A stretch of DNA of 64,000 bases, from the NCBI GenBank assembly GCA_034620365.1, contig JAQGEQ010000195.1, positions 248,001 through 312,000 on the forward strand. Direction: 5' to 3'. The translations under genes were made by a program, and so were the position numbers. Positions 11,547 to 23,600 of the stretch are shown here, piece by piece. The notes beneath the pieces are model-generated. The model had not been told where the DNA came from and made no database searches. It worked only from the letters and a program-made list of their open reading frames with translations. Position 1 is the first letter of the stretch, and every line of letters begins with the position of its first letter. This stretch comes from Pegea sp. RAD2-039 (taxonomy: Eukaryota > Chordata > Thaliacea > Salpida > Salpidae).

Positions 11547-14500
11547 ATGCCTTTTAGTTTCAAAAAAGAAAAAAACTCAAAAATATTTAAGGAAGCTATA
11601 AGAATAATTCTTTTATGCATTTGTTGGTGAGTTCTTTTCAAATTATTTCAAAAAAAAAATGTTAATCTTAAAAATTAGGAGTGTTCAATTTCAGTCAACA
11701 AGTTATCTGGTTAAATTTTAATTCTCATTTCTAGATTTTTTTGATAATAATTTTTGGTTTAGGTACACAACCAGTGCTTGTAGTAATGTAGTCGCTAAAA
11801 TGGTCCTCAACATATTTCCTTATCCAACCACCCTGTCCCTGGCCCACAACGCGACACCTCTCATATTTCTAGGACCTCTTCTCAAGCTTTGGAAAGTTAG
11901 TTTAAAACTTAGAAGTGTTTAAAATTGAGATAATTTGAGTAGTAGTCAAGTCACGTGACTCTCTAACTTTAAAATAGGTTCGTCAGCAAACCAGCATCAA
12001 AAAAAGATATTTTTTTCGTACAATCATTCCATTAGCGATTGGCAAATTTCTTGCTTCAGTTTCATCTCAATTTAGTATCGCAAAGATTTCTTTATCATAC
12101 TCACATACAGGTGAAAAGGAAATTTGTGGTTTTTTCTGTTGTTTTATCAAAGTACTTTTCAATTTTTCATCTTTCAAATAACTAAATAAAACACTAAAGA
12201 TGAAATTTGTGTTTTCAAAAAACTGGAAGCCAAAAACTTTTATTTAATAATTGAAAAATGTTTTTATGATTTATATTTATTTTAAGAATTATTTAATTGA
12301 TATTTTAACTAAATAATTTCAGTTTATTTCAACTGAACTTTAATTTTTCAGTCAAAGCCTCTATGCCAATTTTCACAGTTTTTCTTTCACGAATAATATT
12401 CAAGGAAACGCAGACATTTGTTGTAAGTTTTATTTCCGTTTTATAAACGTTTAAATTTCACTGAAATATAAATCAAAATATTTCTCATTAATTATCATTA
12501 AAAAGTATTTCTATTTTTACAAAAAATTAGATAAAATCAGAAATGACTTTTAATAAAAGCTTCAAAGACTCCGTTTCTCACAAACAAATACTTTTCTCTT
12601 TCAGTCTTTTCAAAGAATATTTTTTGTAAATATTTCATCTTACTTTACATTAAAAGGTTAAAAACAACCTAACTTCCACCTAAAAGTCTTTTGTTGTCAA
12701 TTTTTTGAATTAAAAACTTTTTTTTAGGTTTACTTGTCACTTCTTCCTATAGTATTGGGAATAGTTCTAGCAACGGTCACAGAACTCTCTTTTGATTTCA
12801 TCGGATTATTTTGTGCGCTTTTCTCAACCCTAAACTTCTCACTTCAGAATATTTTTTGCAAAAAAGTCAGTTTCACTTAACAGCTTAAATTTTCTTTGAT
12901 ATTTTGACTTTTTTAAGCTTTTTTTTTTAGTACTTTTTTGTTCCCTGTTGAAATAAGTTGAAAATTTTTTTCGAAATTTTTAAAATTTAAATCAAAAAAT
13001 AAAAATTAGATTTCATTTAAAAATGATTTAAAGCAAATTTTTAATCAAAAATTTCCATTTGAAAAATACTAATTTGGAAACCCTTTAAATTAACAATAAA
13101 ATATTTTCAACTTTTATCGCAAATATTGTCAAAGTCTTGTTGCTAGGTGATGAAAGACACAAACATTCATCATTTGCATCTGTTAAAAGAACTCAATCAA
13201 ATCTGCTTCATCATCACAATTCCTTTTTGGATGACTTTCGACTTAACAAGATGGAACTCAAATGTCTTAGAAAAAGTCATCCGCCAAGTGGCGCTATTGA
13301 GTCGTGTTTAAAATATTTTTTTAGGTGGATAGTCCCCTTAGATTAATTCTTCTGATTCTGGTCGATGCTATTTTCAATTTTACACAGAATATGGTCGCAT
13401 TTACTGTCATCTCATTGGTCGGTTTTTACTGTGCACTGATCGACTGAAATTTTCAAACTACTTTTTACCAGATCACGCCACTTTCATATTCGGTTGCCAA
13501 CGCAACGAAACGCGTCGTCGTCATCACTGTGTCAATCGTTGCTATGAGAAACCCGGTGAACATGTCCAATATAATTGGCATGTCAATCGCTATACTAGGC
13601 GTCTTGTGCTATAACAAGGTCAGTTAGATGATTGGTTGACGCTGGCGCCTTCGACAAGTTGACCTATGACCTGCCGCCGCTGTTTTCACGGTTGAGGCAT
13701 ACGCACTGATTACTGGCGTCTTTTCGCTGTTTCGATGACGTCATCAGGAGCCACCGTGCCGAGGAATGCAAAGATTGGTTGCTAGGCCGTTGTTAGTTGG
13801 GTTTACTGTTGCTAGGTGGTTGCTAAATAGATGTTTTGGTTTTAAAAATTATTGGTTGCTAGGGTAAGATGGTTGCTAGGTGATTGTAGATAGATTTGTT
13901 GGTGGTTGTTGGGTGGTTTAAATTTTACCAGGTAACATAATTTTCAGTTCAAACGCCAGTCACGTGGTTGCCATGATGCCCGTAACCACGTGACAACGTT
14001 TCCTTAGAAACCGTCTTATCCTTTCAACTGACAATTTGACGATTTGATCTTATTCGAAATGCGATTTGTAAAAAAAGTTTGAAACATTCTAATCTCATTA
14101 AACAAGAAAAGATCTCGTTTCCATCGAAATCGTCCAATCAGAGAGTGAGCCAATCCGAAGCAGAAGCCAACTTCAAATCCGACTCTTTTAATCCAATTAC
14201 AAAAATGTAACCGACAACAAAAGTTCCGAAATTGCAAATTGCAACAAAACCAAAATGTTTCACCAACCAATCGATGACGTCATCGTCCTCAGTGACGTCA
14301 CACAGCATTTAATCGGCACCCGCTTCTCGTCACGCCTCAATGCATTCCGTGGGCTCAATAGCGCGCTGTCTATCAGTTGATCATGACGTCATAATCGCTC
14401 GTCTGTCTGTCGTCGCTTATTGTGACGAATTGATGACGAAACGATTTCGTCTTCCGATAAATCTTCATCGATTGGTTGCCATGGCAACCAATAACGCATT

Positions 14501-14962
14501 GTTCTGTGCGCTGGGGTGTGAAGTGTTGATTTTTGGGTCGCGTGTGTAGCCAAGCAGAACGAATAATCGCAAAACGTCGAGAACCGCGTGGAAATTGAGC
14601 CAACAGCGCGGTAGAAGGGTGTTTGGAGGGTGAAGGGCGACACCTTGACTTCTGTGTGTGAAAACAGTGTCTATGACGTCATCAGCTTCGCGTGGGAAAG
14701 TGGACAGGTTGCGGGTGGGCTCCACTTGACACGAGTAGACAAAATGGCGTCGCGTTATCGCGACATTTCATCACTAGCCAATCAGCTTTTTGTATTTTAG
14801 GCGAAGCTCGAACAATCGCGGCGAAAACTTCCGGAAACTTCCATTCTGAATGATGACGTTATCAAACCGAAACTGATGACGTCATCAGACGTCAAATTGA
14901 AGATCGATGAAAGTGCTGAAGGAAAGTTGTTATCGACTACGACATTATATCGCTACGTGTGA
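11547..14962 (+). CDS. SLC35E1: SLC35E1-like nucleotide-sugar/triose-phosphate family transporter
   Basis: Nine coding exons: 11547-11626, 11763-11895, 11978-12110, 12352-12422, 12728-12865, 13147-13275, 13325-13417, 13472-13618, 14801-14962; 361 residues with consistent phases. It belongs to the SLC35/TPT drug-metabolite transporter superfamily, multi-pass proteins of the Golgi/ER membrane; the substrate of SLC35E1 is not established. Matches to human SLC35E1 include [76 protein letters not shown] and [20 protein letters not shown], then [12 protein letters not shown] and LGVLCYNK. About ten membrane segments are expected. The last exon encodes a hydrophilic tail ending LYRYV. Two TGACGTCA palindromes touch this exon: one is read as MTSS, the other begins directly after the stop codon. 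The 1.2 kb last intron is filled with palindromic motifs. Confidence 0.93.
13730..14890. promoter_or_regulatory. palindrome cluster in the last SLC35E1 intron
   Basis: Exact TGACGTCA (full CRE, the CREB/ATF site) occurs at 13736, 14275, 14293, 14384, 14674 and 14876. CACGTG E-boxes lie near 13962 and 13987, and a perfect 22-bp palindrome centred on GTTGCCATGGCAAC (RFX X-box type) flanked by ATTG and CAAT lies at 14471-14492. The intron is CpG-rich compared with surrounding sequence. It could be an enhancer or internal promoter. The open frames across it on both strands look like composition effects rather than exons. Confidence 0.35.
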
Positions 14963-17601
14963 TGACGTCATCAAAAAACCTCGCTTTTTTACCTACTTGA
15001 ACTTTTTTACGAAAATATTCAAATTTTTGTATCAGCCAATCAGCAGCAGCTTCAATTATTTATTCCTCTTTTCGTCGCTTAGCAACGTCTTCTTCGACAT
15101 CTAATAAACTTTCCATTTGGTTCAAACTTCTTATTTGTCTCTAGTAGTAATCTGATTCAAATTTCAGCTTAAAAACTTAAAGTAAATGATGACGTCACGA
15201 AAAACTGTCGTAGAATTAGTCACGTGATTAAAGAATTTTTTCAAGACTTATAAAGTCGACAGTAAAATCCTCACTAAAGTGGTTGTCACAGCAACCGTTA
15301 CTATCAAAACTATATATTACTATTATAGATAAAATTTATAATTTATATATAAAGTTTCTTAGTTATAATTTTTTTGTAAAATTTAATTGAAATAAATTTT
15401 AAACAATTTTTTAAATTACAAATTTTTAAAACTGCAAAATTCAAATGTTGGCATTAAAAACCGCCTCGATGACGTCACGTGGTTGTGAGGAAGTCACGTG
15501 GTTGTAAGTGACCAGTTTAGTCGCTAAGATTGCTTCTAGACTTGAAGCGCTTCTAAATCTCTTTGTTAAGACTTCAAACTCACGTTCAAGTGAAAAGCTG
15601 GAAGTGACGTCACCACAGCGCACTGTAGGCGCGATACAAAAGGGACCCGGCTCACTAGCCACCCGATCGGGTCTCTCGATGCTGACGTCACAAAAAAAGT
15701 CACGTGACTTGATGCTTTTTCCGCAGATCTGAACCTCAAAGAAGACATGTTCGACCGTCACGTGACTTCAATTGTAGAAGAAATTGTTAATCTGTTCGTC
15801 AAACACAGAAGTCAATTTGAATAAAAGAAGCTTTCGTATGACGTCACAATAATATCTAAAACACTGATGTTAGGGGCGTCTTTGATAGAGTCCTTGCCTA
15901 AGTGAATCGAGGAAGATCGCTTCCAAAAGCTTCGCGCTATTTCGACGTTCAACGTCTTTTTTCCGATTTTCAGTTTATTCTTATTTTTTGTTTCCTGATG
16001 TGAACAGGTGTACCTTTCATCGCTTCATATTCTTCTCATCATTTAACCCAGCTGGGCTTGAAGGGCAGATTTCAATTCGCTAAGCGTCCATGACGTCATT
16101 AGCAATCAGCTGACTGCAAATGTTTTTTTTCACGAAATTTTGTGAAAGTTAATAAAACTGCGTTTGAAGTGTTTTTCAAATTTTTTCAGGATTTATCGCA
16201 AAATCTTTTTCGGAAAAAATCTTTTAAACAACTTTTAATATCAGCAAAAAAATATTTATTGAAATAGAAAAGAAAAAATCCAGTTTGGAAGAAAAAGAAA
16301 AATTAAATAAACAAAATTTGAATTTCTTCAAACTTCAGAAACAGTTTGATAATTTTTTGTTGAGTTTTAAATCAGCTAAAAAATAGATTTTAATTAATTA
16401 CAATTGAATAACAAAATCCACCAACTTTTTTAGTGGTTTTGATTAAATCAACAAAAGTTTGCTAGAGAATTGAGGTTAGAGGAATGTGTTTTTATTGGAC
16501 GTTTCAAATCACAACAACGAAATTGGAAATAACAAGAATAGAGCTTCTAACTTCTAGTAGAAATTCTTAGTCACAAAAAACACTTCTTCAATTAAAGCTC
16601 GATTTAGGTTTTAGTTTGGTATAATTAGTTTTAGGGGAATTAATTTGTTAAATTTGATGTAAGATTTAAATGAAGATTTATTTAAATTTTTTATTTTTTT
16701 GACTCAGATTTCTTTGAAGGTTTTGAAACAGTTTGTTTAAAAACTGATTTTCTAGAATTTAAATTTAAAAACCGATTAGGTTTTGGCAAATTATGATTTT
16801 AAATATTGATTGATTAGTTAAGAAAAATATTTATCAAAATCTATTAACTTAATTTAAGAAATTCAAAATTTTGTTAACTTGTTGAAGTTTAAATCTATTT
16901 TGGTACTTTAAAACATTAGGTTAATTAATTTGCTTTTCATAAGAAGATTCTCCAACTGGATCCGTCTATTTGACAGGATCAGTTTATGAAAGAATTATTT
17001 ATTACTTTCAACATTAACTAAATATCTATTTGTATGTTTAGACCCTTAAATAATCATTTCAATAATAGAAATAGTTTATTAAGTTATAAAAGATTTAGTA
17101 AATGTTAATTCTGATTAATTCTTTTATAATTAAATGGCGAAATTGATTTAAAATAAGTTGATGTCGTTACAAACAAAAGAATTATTCAATTAAAGTCATT
17201 AATAATAAAAGTTGATCTAATTTAAGTATGAAGAAATTTTTTTCAACATCTTACGAAATAGATTCAATTTTTTGACAGAAATTTGCTGCTTCAATTCAAT
17301 TTTAAGTTGATAAATATTCAAATTAACATTTGACTTTTATATTACCAATTATTTAATAATTTTTACCTGAAAAACTTTTATTAGATTTTGGGAAAAATGT
17401 TGAAAAAAATCATTTTTCTGTCTCAAACATTTTGTCGTTATTTTTTGAAATTCAAAATTATTTAGAAATTTCGATTTCAAAAAAAACAAACTGATTTTTT
17501 TGAAGTAACCTTTCATTCTTAGTTTTACATATAAAAAGTTTTTAAATAAATTATTTTAAATAAGAATTTTTTAAAATTTAGAAATTTTGTTAAGTAACTT
17601 C
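14963..17601. other. spacer between SLC35E1 and FoxE
   Basis: The left part (to about 16.1 kb) is CpG-containing with many palindromes, listed separately. From 16.1 to 17.6 kb it is plain AT-rich sequence and probably FoxE 5' flank or untranslated leader. No gene is supported. Confidence 0.45.
15461..16100. promoter_or_regulatory. CRE/E-box cluster, candidate FoxE or bidirectional regulatory region
   Basis: Within 640 bp there are TGACGTCA sites at 15470, 15605, 15683, 15839 and 16091, and CACGTG cores near 15476, 15496, 15701 and 15760, several extended to GTCACGTGAC. CpG density is much higher than in the flanks. It lies 1.5 kb upstream of the FoxE start codon. Regulatory function is inferred from motifs only, and the same motifs are scattered in other parts of the window, which weakens the case. 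Confidence 0.35.
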
Positions 17602-20600
17602 ATGAGTTCAGTTGAAAATAATTTCGGGGACATTCTTACAGAAAATGAGGAAATCTCTGAAAATAAAAATCCAGAAATGAATGCAGACAAAAATCAAAAA
17701 GGTAAAAATCTCCATGAAAAGATCTAGACTCAAATCTAAGATCGTTTGATTTTCTTTCAAAAATTTCATCTTGTTTCTATCAAGTTCAGTTTCCTCAAAA
17801 ATGATTTATTTGTAAAGCTTTTAGTAGATATTTCTTATCAAAATTTCACAGACAAAATTGAAATTGGAAATATCTTATTCATAAATAGAAAATCAATTTT
17901 TTGTCACCGCAAAATTTTTCGTTCCTTTTGTTATTCTTCAAATCTCAATATAGTCGGAGTCAAGCATAAGTGTATGGACGTCTAAGAAACGTTTTTGAGA
18001 AATTTTCTTTGTACGTTTGTCATGTTAAAAGTGTTATTCGAATTTTACTTTTGCGTTTGATAGTAATATAGCTATCTACTTGTAAATTTCAAACTATTCA
18101 AATATTTACATGTACCAAAAGTTGATAACGCCATTTTATTGTTAACCAACCGTTGCAATATTTATTTGTTTGTTTTTGTTTATTCATAAAATTTTGACTG
18201 ATATTTTTTTAACTTTAACTTGTCACGTTAAAGTGTTAGGCTTTATTGAATACTTTCACGAAAAATAAATAAATTAAATCTAATTTTCAACTAATCTTTA
18301 AGATTGTAAATAACTTTTAAACTTCGTTCGGCTCTCTTTAAACAATTTCTTAACTTTTCATTTATCAAGTTATTTGGAGATTCAAATAAATCTGTAATCT
18401 TGCTGCAAATAAAAATTTAATATTTTCCTTTCTGATCATAAAATCTTGAAAAATTAAAATATTATTTGATGTAATTAAATTTATACTTATTTTAAATAAT
18501 ATATTTATTTTATTTAAAATTTATCTAATTATTTAACTAATTATTGGTTTTAGTTTCGGGACTTTTTTTTTGTAGTTAGATAGGATCTTAGCATAATTTT
18601 ATTAAACAATTTAAAGAATTATATTATTAAAAAGAAATCATTTTAATCCATTATAAATAAATTTAAATTTGTTGCTTTTTTTATTAATTAATAAAATTTT
18701 ATTCGGAAGTTAAAAAAGTTTGAAATTGATCGAGATTCAAATGAAATTGTTAAAAATAAATTTGTTGTTGCTGAGATTTTAGTTTAAAAGAAAAAAAGTT
18801 TGAAAAACTGAAAACAGTTAATTGAAAGAAAAGTAATTAGGAAGAAAACGAAAATGTAGACAAATGTAGGCAAATTAGCTCAAACATTAAACTTAACTAA
18901 TTTGTCATTAGTAACATCTAAACTTTTTCACTTTACAAAATCCCAAAATTTCAAAATGACTTTTTTAATTAAAATTATCTTCATCAGATTCAAATCAAGA
19001 AGTCTTCAAAATCATTGGAATGAAATCAGTACAAAGTGGTCCTGCTTTCAATTTTGGACCTTCAAACCACTACTTCTACACCGAACAACCAACCACGTCA
19101 GCTGACGGGTGCTTTCCCTGCGCTGCAACCAGCGTCAGCGATGAGCGTCTCCATAGCAACGAGTATGAGAACCTTCATGCTAACACAGCTTTGGTCGGAG
19201 ATTCAGGCTTTTTACAAGAAGATTCTCAGCACAAAAGCGACTATCTAGAAAATTTTAAAGATGATCTGACCACCTCTAACTTCGTCTCGCCCTTGCCCCG
19301 GTTCCAGTTCGCCCCTCTAACCCTCCCACAGCAGCTCAAGTCACGTGAAAGTATGACGTCATCAAGCAGTCTCGTCGACATGCAACAGGTAACCAGTAGG
19401 TGACGTCATTAGCTTCTGTGCTCGGCCAGTCTGGTTAAAAGCCACTTTTGTCTCGATATGGGAGAATAAAACGCGAATTTTTTACCCACGAAAAAAGCAG
19501 AAAAAAGCTTTTACGCGTTTCTTCTCGAGCTTCTAGTGGGGGTTGGGATTGATGTTAACAAGTTAAACCGAGCATATCATGTTGGTGGGCAGCACATCTA
19601 GGTTTCATCATCCACTGTCACTTCAGACTGAGCTTGCTGCTGTTGTTAGTTTGTTTGTTTTTCAGTTTGTTGAAAGTTTTAAAAATTTTAGTTTTTTTGG
19701 GGAGATTTTTTGTTGATGCAATTAAAGGAAAGTGGAGAATGAGAAACTTTAAGTTTTTTATCTTAAAATAGTGTTCAGTTTGAAATTAGATCTTCTGAAT
19801 GACTTAAGTAGGAAAAGTCGGTCATTAGAATTTATCTTTATCAGTTTGTCAGAAACTAATAGTTCAAAAAATCTCTCAGATTACAATTAAATTTCTTTTG
19901 TAGAAATAATTTCTGTTAGTTAACTACCTGATTGAAATGATGAAAATTTGTCATCTAGTATAGTTTGTTTGTCAGATTTATTTTGTCAACATGTAATTAT
20001 CATTCGTGTCTCCTCTAAAAAATTTCAACCAATAAATTAATCTTTGATTGGTAGAAAAGAGGTTACTGGATTCGATTACACTCTAAACTGCAACCGAATA
20101 TTTCTCTAATTAGGTCAACTTAAAGGTAATATCGGGAAAAATTTTATCGTTTAGCCGGCTTCAAAGCTTTTACATTTAGGGTACTTACTCATATATTCAT
20201 CCAATAAATTATGATTGATTGCGTATCAGTAAAATACAAATCTGTAAGATGATACTGCTGAAATACTTTGCTTCAATCTGAGGATAAAACCTTAATTTAA
20301 ATTTTTAAATATCTTTAAAACTTTCTTTGTTTGAAAAGATTTTATTTTTTATTCATAATTTCTAGATTTTATAATAATTTTTTTGTTTATTTCAAACATT
20401 CTAAACATGTTTACACGGTTCAAAGTTTAGCCGAGCTAATTATGTATTTTGTTTATTTAAACAAAAAAATAGTAACATATTATTTAACAAAATGTATAGC
20501 TTCACAATTTATGTTCAGATGCTGTCAACTTTTCAGGAATATATTTAATATTTTATTTGATGAGTTTTCAGTGCAGCTTTCTTTATATTCAGAATTTAGT

Positions 20601-23600
20601 GTAATGACTGACAGTATTATATTTCAGTCTTTTTCTATTCTCATACTAATAAGTAAACTCAGCTTACATGATGACGTCATATGCTGATGACAAATCAGAC
20701 AGCGTAAAATTCAATCTTGTAGAGACTCTTTGAAAAAAGATTTAAAATTTCCTTAAACAGAATTTTCTTAATTATTCCGAAAATTAATTTTCTTTAATTG
20801 ATTTTTTTGAATAAATTTAAAAAAAAATCATTTTTAGAACTTTTAAGTGAGAATAGTTGGGTGAATTTTAGAATAAATTTGATTCAAAACTTTGTTTTAA
20901 AGTAAGATTTTGGGATATCCTTAAGACAAATCTCTTTATAAGATTCTAAATAAAGTAATTCTGTTAAACCTTAACCTTTAAAATTTGTTTATTTAAATGA
21001 ACAATTTAAGAATGATATAACTTCCAAATACTTAGTTTCAGGAGTGTTTTTTGTATAAGAGGTTTTATCGATAACAATTTAAATTAAGAAAAAGAGTTAT
21101 TTGAATACTGAAATAAAATCGTCGAAATTTTAAGTGAAATAAATTGAGTGAATCATGAAGAGACTTTTTTGCAAATTGAAGGCTCGATGCTTCAAAGATG
21201 AAGTATTAGCAGTTTATTAGGCACTTGAAAATCATTTGCTAAAATGTTTGTGTGGTAGAAAATTCATTTATCCAAATCTAAATGTTTTTCCTCTTATATT
21301 TTATCGCATTTAATCCAAAGCTTTTACAGATGAATCGTGGTGAGATAGCTTTTATCTATCTTTTGAGATTAGGAAGTCTTTTAAATGAAAATTGATTTTT
21401 GTGATCTTTTTTTTGGAACATCCATAATAATTTTTAACTAAGCTGCACCGTTTATTCATATTTTAGTTAAATCGTTTCACATACTTCATATTATTTGCTT
21501 CTACTTTTTTAAAAAGTTGGAAATAAGTTTCTTTCATCATCTATTCATCAGATGAGTCTGAAAACATTTATTTGATGAAAAGAACTTTTTTTCTATTTTT
21601 AATCTTCGCTTTCATTGATTTTTTAGCTCTAAAAAAAGGTTTATAAATCGGTTTAAATATATCTGATAATGACGTTATATTCAGAATATATATCTATAAA
21701 ATCGATATTTGTTTATTCATAATTGTAATTAAACTAATAGTTATTTAACAGAAACTTTAAATTCAACAAAAGCTTTTTGAACGAATTTATTTTTTAACTT
21801 TTTATGAAATTTTTTAATACAAAAAACAAATTTTTCTAAAATTTGTTGTATTTTTCAGTAAATGAAAAAATATATTTCAGAAAAAATATAAAAATTGTAA
21901 AAATACAGTACTGTCCAAACAACTCTGGACTGTGTAGACTTTGCTTAAATAAACTTATACCCATTTTTAACTTTTTATTTATCAATAATTTTAAATTGTT
22001 TATGTTTTTGTTCTATTTGCTATTATTTTTTACAGCTTTGTATTTCGCTTTTGTTTTAACATCATCACTTTTACACAACCAACACGCCGGTTTTCTTCTA
22101 ATTTATATTTGGTTATTTATTTATATTTATTTATATTTTTTAATGTCAAATAATCAACAGTTTTTTTTTCATCAGATAACTATCGAAGTTTTACTTTTAA
22201 CAACCTAAGTACTTTGTGTTTTAACAATTTTTTAACTTTTTATCGGATGTTTATCGGCGGCGGCGAAGAAGCCTCAAAAGTAGGTGCAAAATATTCAGTT
22301 TCAAAAAAATTGAAAAATGAGCCAACAAAATACTCGCATACGAATCCGCAATTATTTATCGTGTCTCTCACCCCCATAGTCTTCTTGAGCGTTATCGCGT
22401 CACGCCAAAACCATCAGTAATCACGTGATTCGAACTTGCCAGGGAATTAAAGTTAAAACTGATTAAACTAATTTGAAGTTTCTTCAAAAAACTTTCTTCC
22501 AAAAGATTATGCAGCCAATTTTGTTGTCATGACGTCATCGACGCCATAAAGTTCGACTTTGATAATCAATATTTTTATTTTAATGAATTTTGTTTGTAAT
22601 TTTTTAATGACTGAATTTTCTCAAAAAGTTTTTAAATCAAAACTTTTGAAGTCGTTAATTTTTAATTTCTAAATTGTTTAAACTAAAAAAGGATTGATAC
22701 AGTAACTACATAAAAAGCATCAATCTATCTATTGATAGTTAACCGAGTAATTATCTTGGCGAGGTCAAAGCCAATCTGTGCATGTCAATATTTACTCGGA
22801 GCAAAATGATGAATTACTTGCTGATTCAACTATAAGTAGAATCTATTTGTCTGAATTTTGAAGATGTGAAACTCTGATTTAGCTGTTTTTTGGAAAACTC
22901 TTTTAATGAAGTCAATAACATTTGAAGATTTGAACTTTTCAAATAAGAATTTGAATTAAGTTTAAAAAAGACTTTCACAATTTTAACTCAAAAATTTAAT
23001 ATTTTCTAAGATTAAATATCTGATAAAATATCTGATAAAATATCTGATAAAATATTACGTTTTTGAGTTAATTATTGAATCAAAAGATATTTATGGTAAT
23101 TTAGGAATCTTTGAAATACTAACTATTGCATTAAAACTGTTTTTATGAAAGAAATTTAATTTTTTCTAACAAAATTAGTTTACAAAAATTGTCTAACAAC
23201 AATAATTGCTCCTAACGTAATTGCAATTTAGTTTTTCGCTTTTCAAATTTCTTAATTTTCATCTAATGATTTGATAGCAGAGAAGCTATTGATAAAGTTC
23301 AAATTCCATAAACATAATTTAAAGATGAAATTATTTAATTGATGCAGAGTAACTAAGCCAGAAATGTTCTTACTTTTAAGCTTGTTGATACAAAAACAAG
23401 AAGAAACCTTAATAAGACTTGATTAAGACCACCTTAGAGAAAAGTAGTGGCTGTTGGTTAAGTACTGGTTTATTTATATCGTATAAATGAAAGATTTTTC
23501 TGCAAAGAACTTTCAATTTTTCGTTTTTTGATAGGAATGGAATTTGTTTGAATTAAATTTGAGTCAAAATTCAATTAAAAAAGCGAAAGTAGAAGTGAAA

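Noticed and set aside
14340-14725. Overlapping open frames of 69-86 codons on both strands
   Set aside because: They are inside a phase-consistent SLC35E1 intron, overlap one another in several frames, and reflect CpG-rich palindromic sequence without protein similarity.
15441-15761. 106-codon minus-strand and 74-codon plus-strand frames
   Set aside because: They overlap on opposite strands in a palindrome cluster, with no recognised domain or splice context.
20331-20687. 118-codon hydrophobic plus-strand frame
   Set aside because: Phe/Ile/Tyr-rich composition typical of AT-rich intron DNA, and it sits in the FoxE intron.
22214-22420. 68-codon frame with an IGGGEEASK start
   Set aside because: It is within the FoxE intron, begins without ATG context, has no domain and no phase-compatible splice sites to FoxE. 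Better read as a small CpG island.
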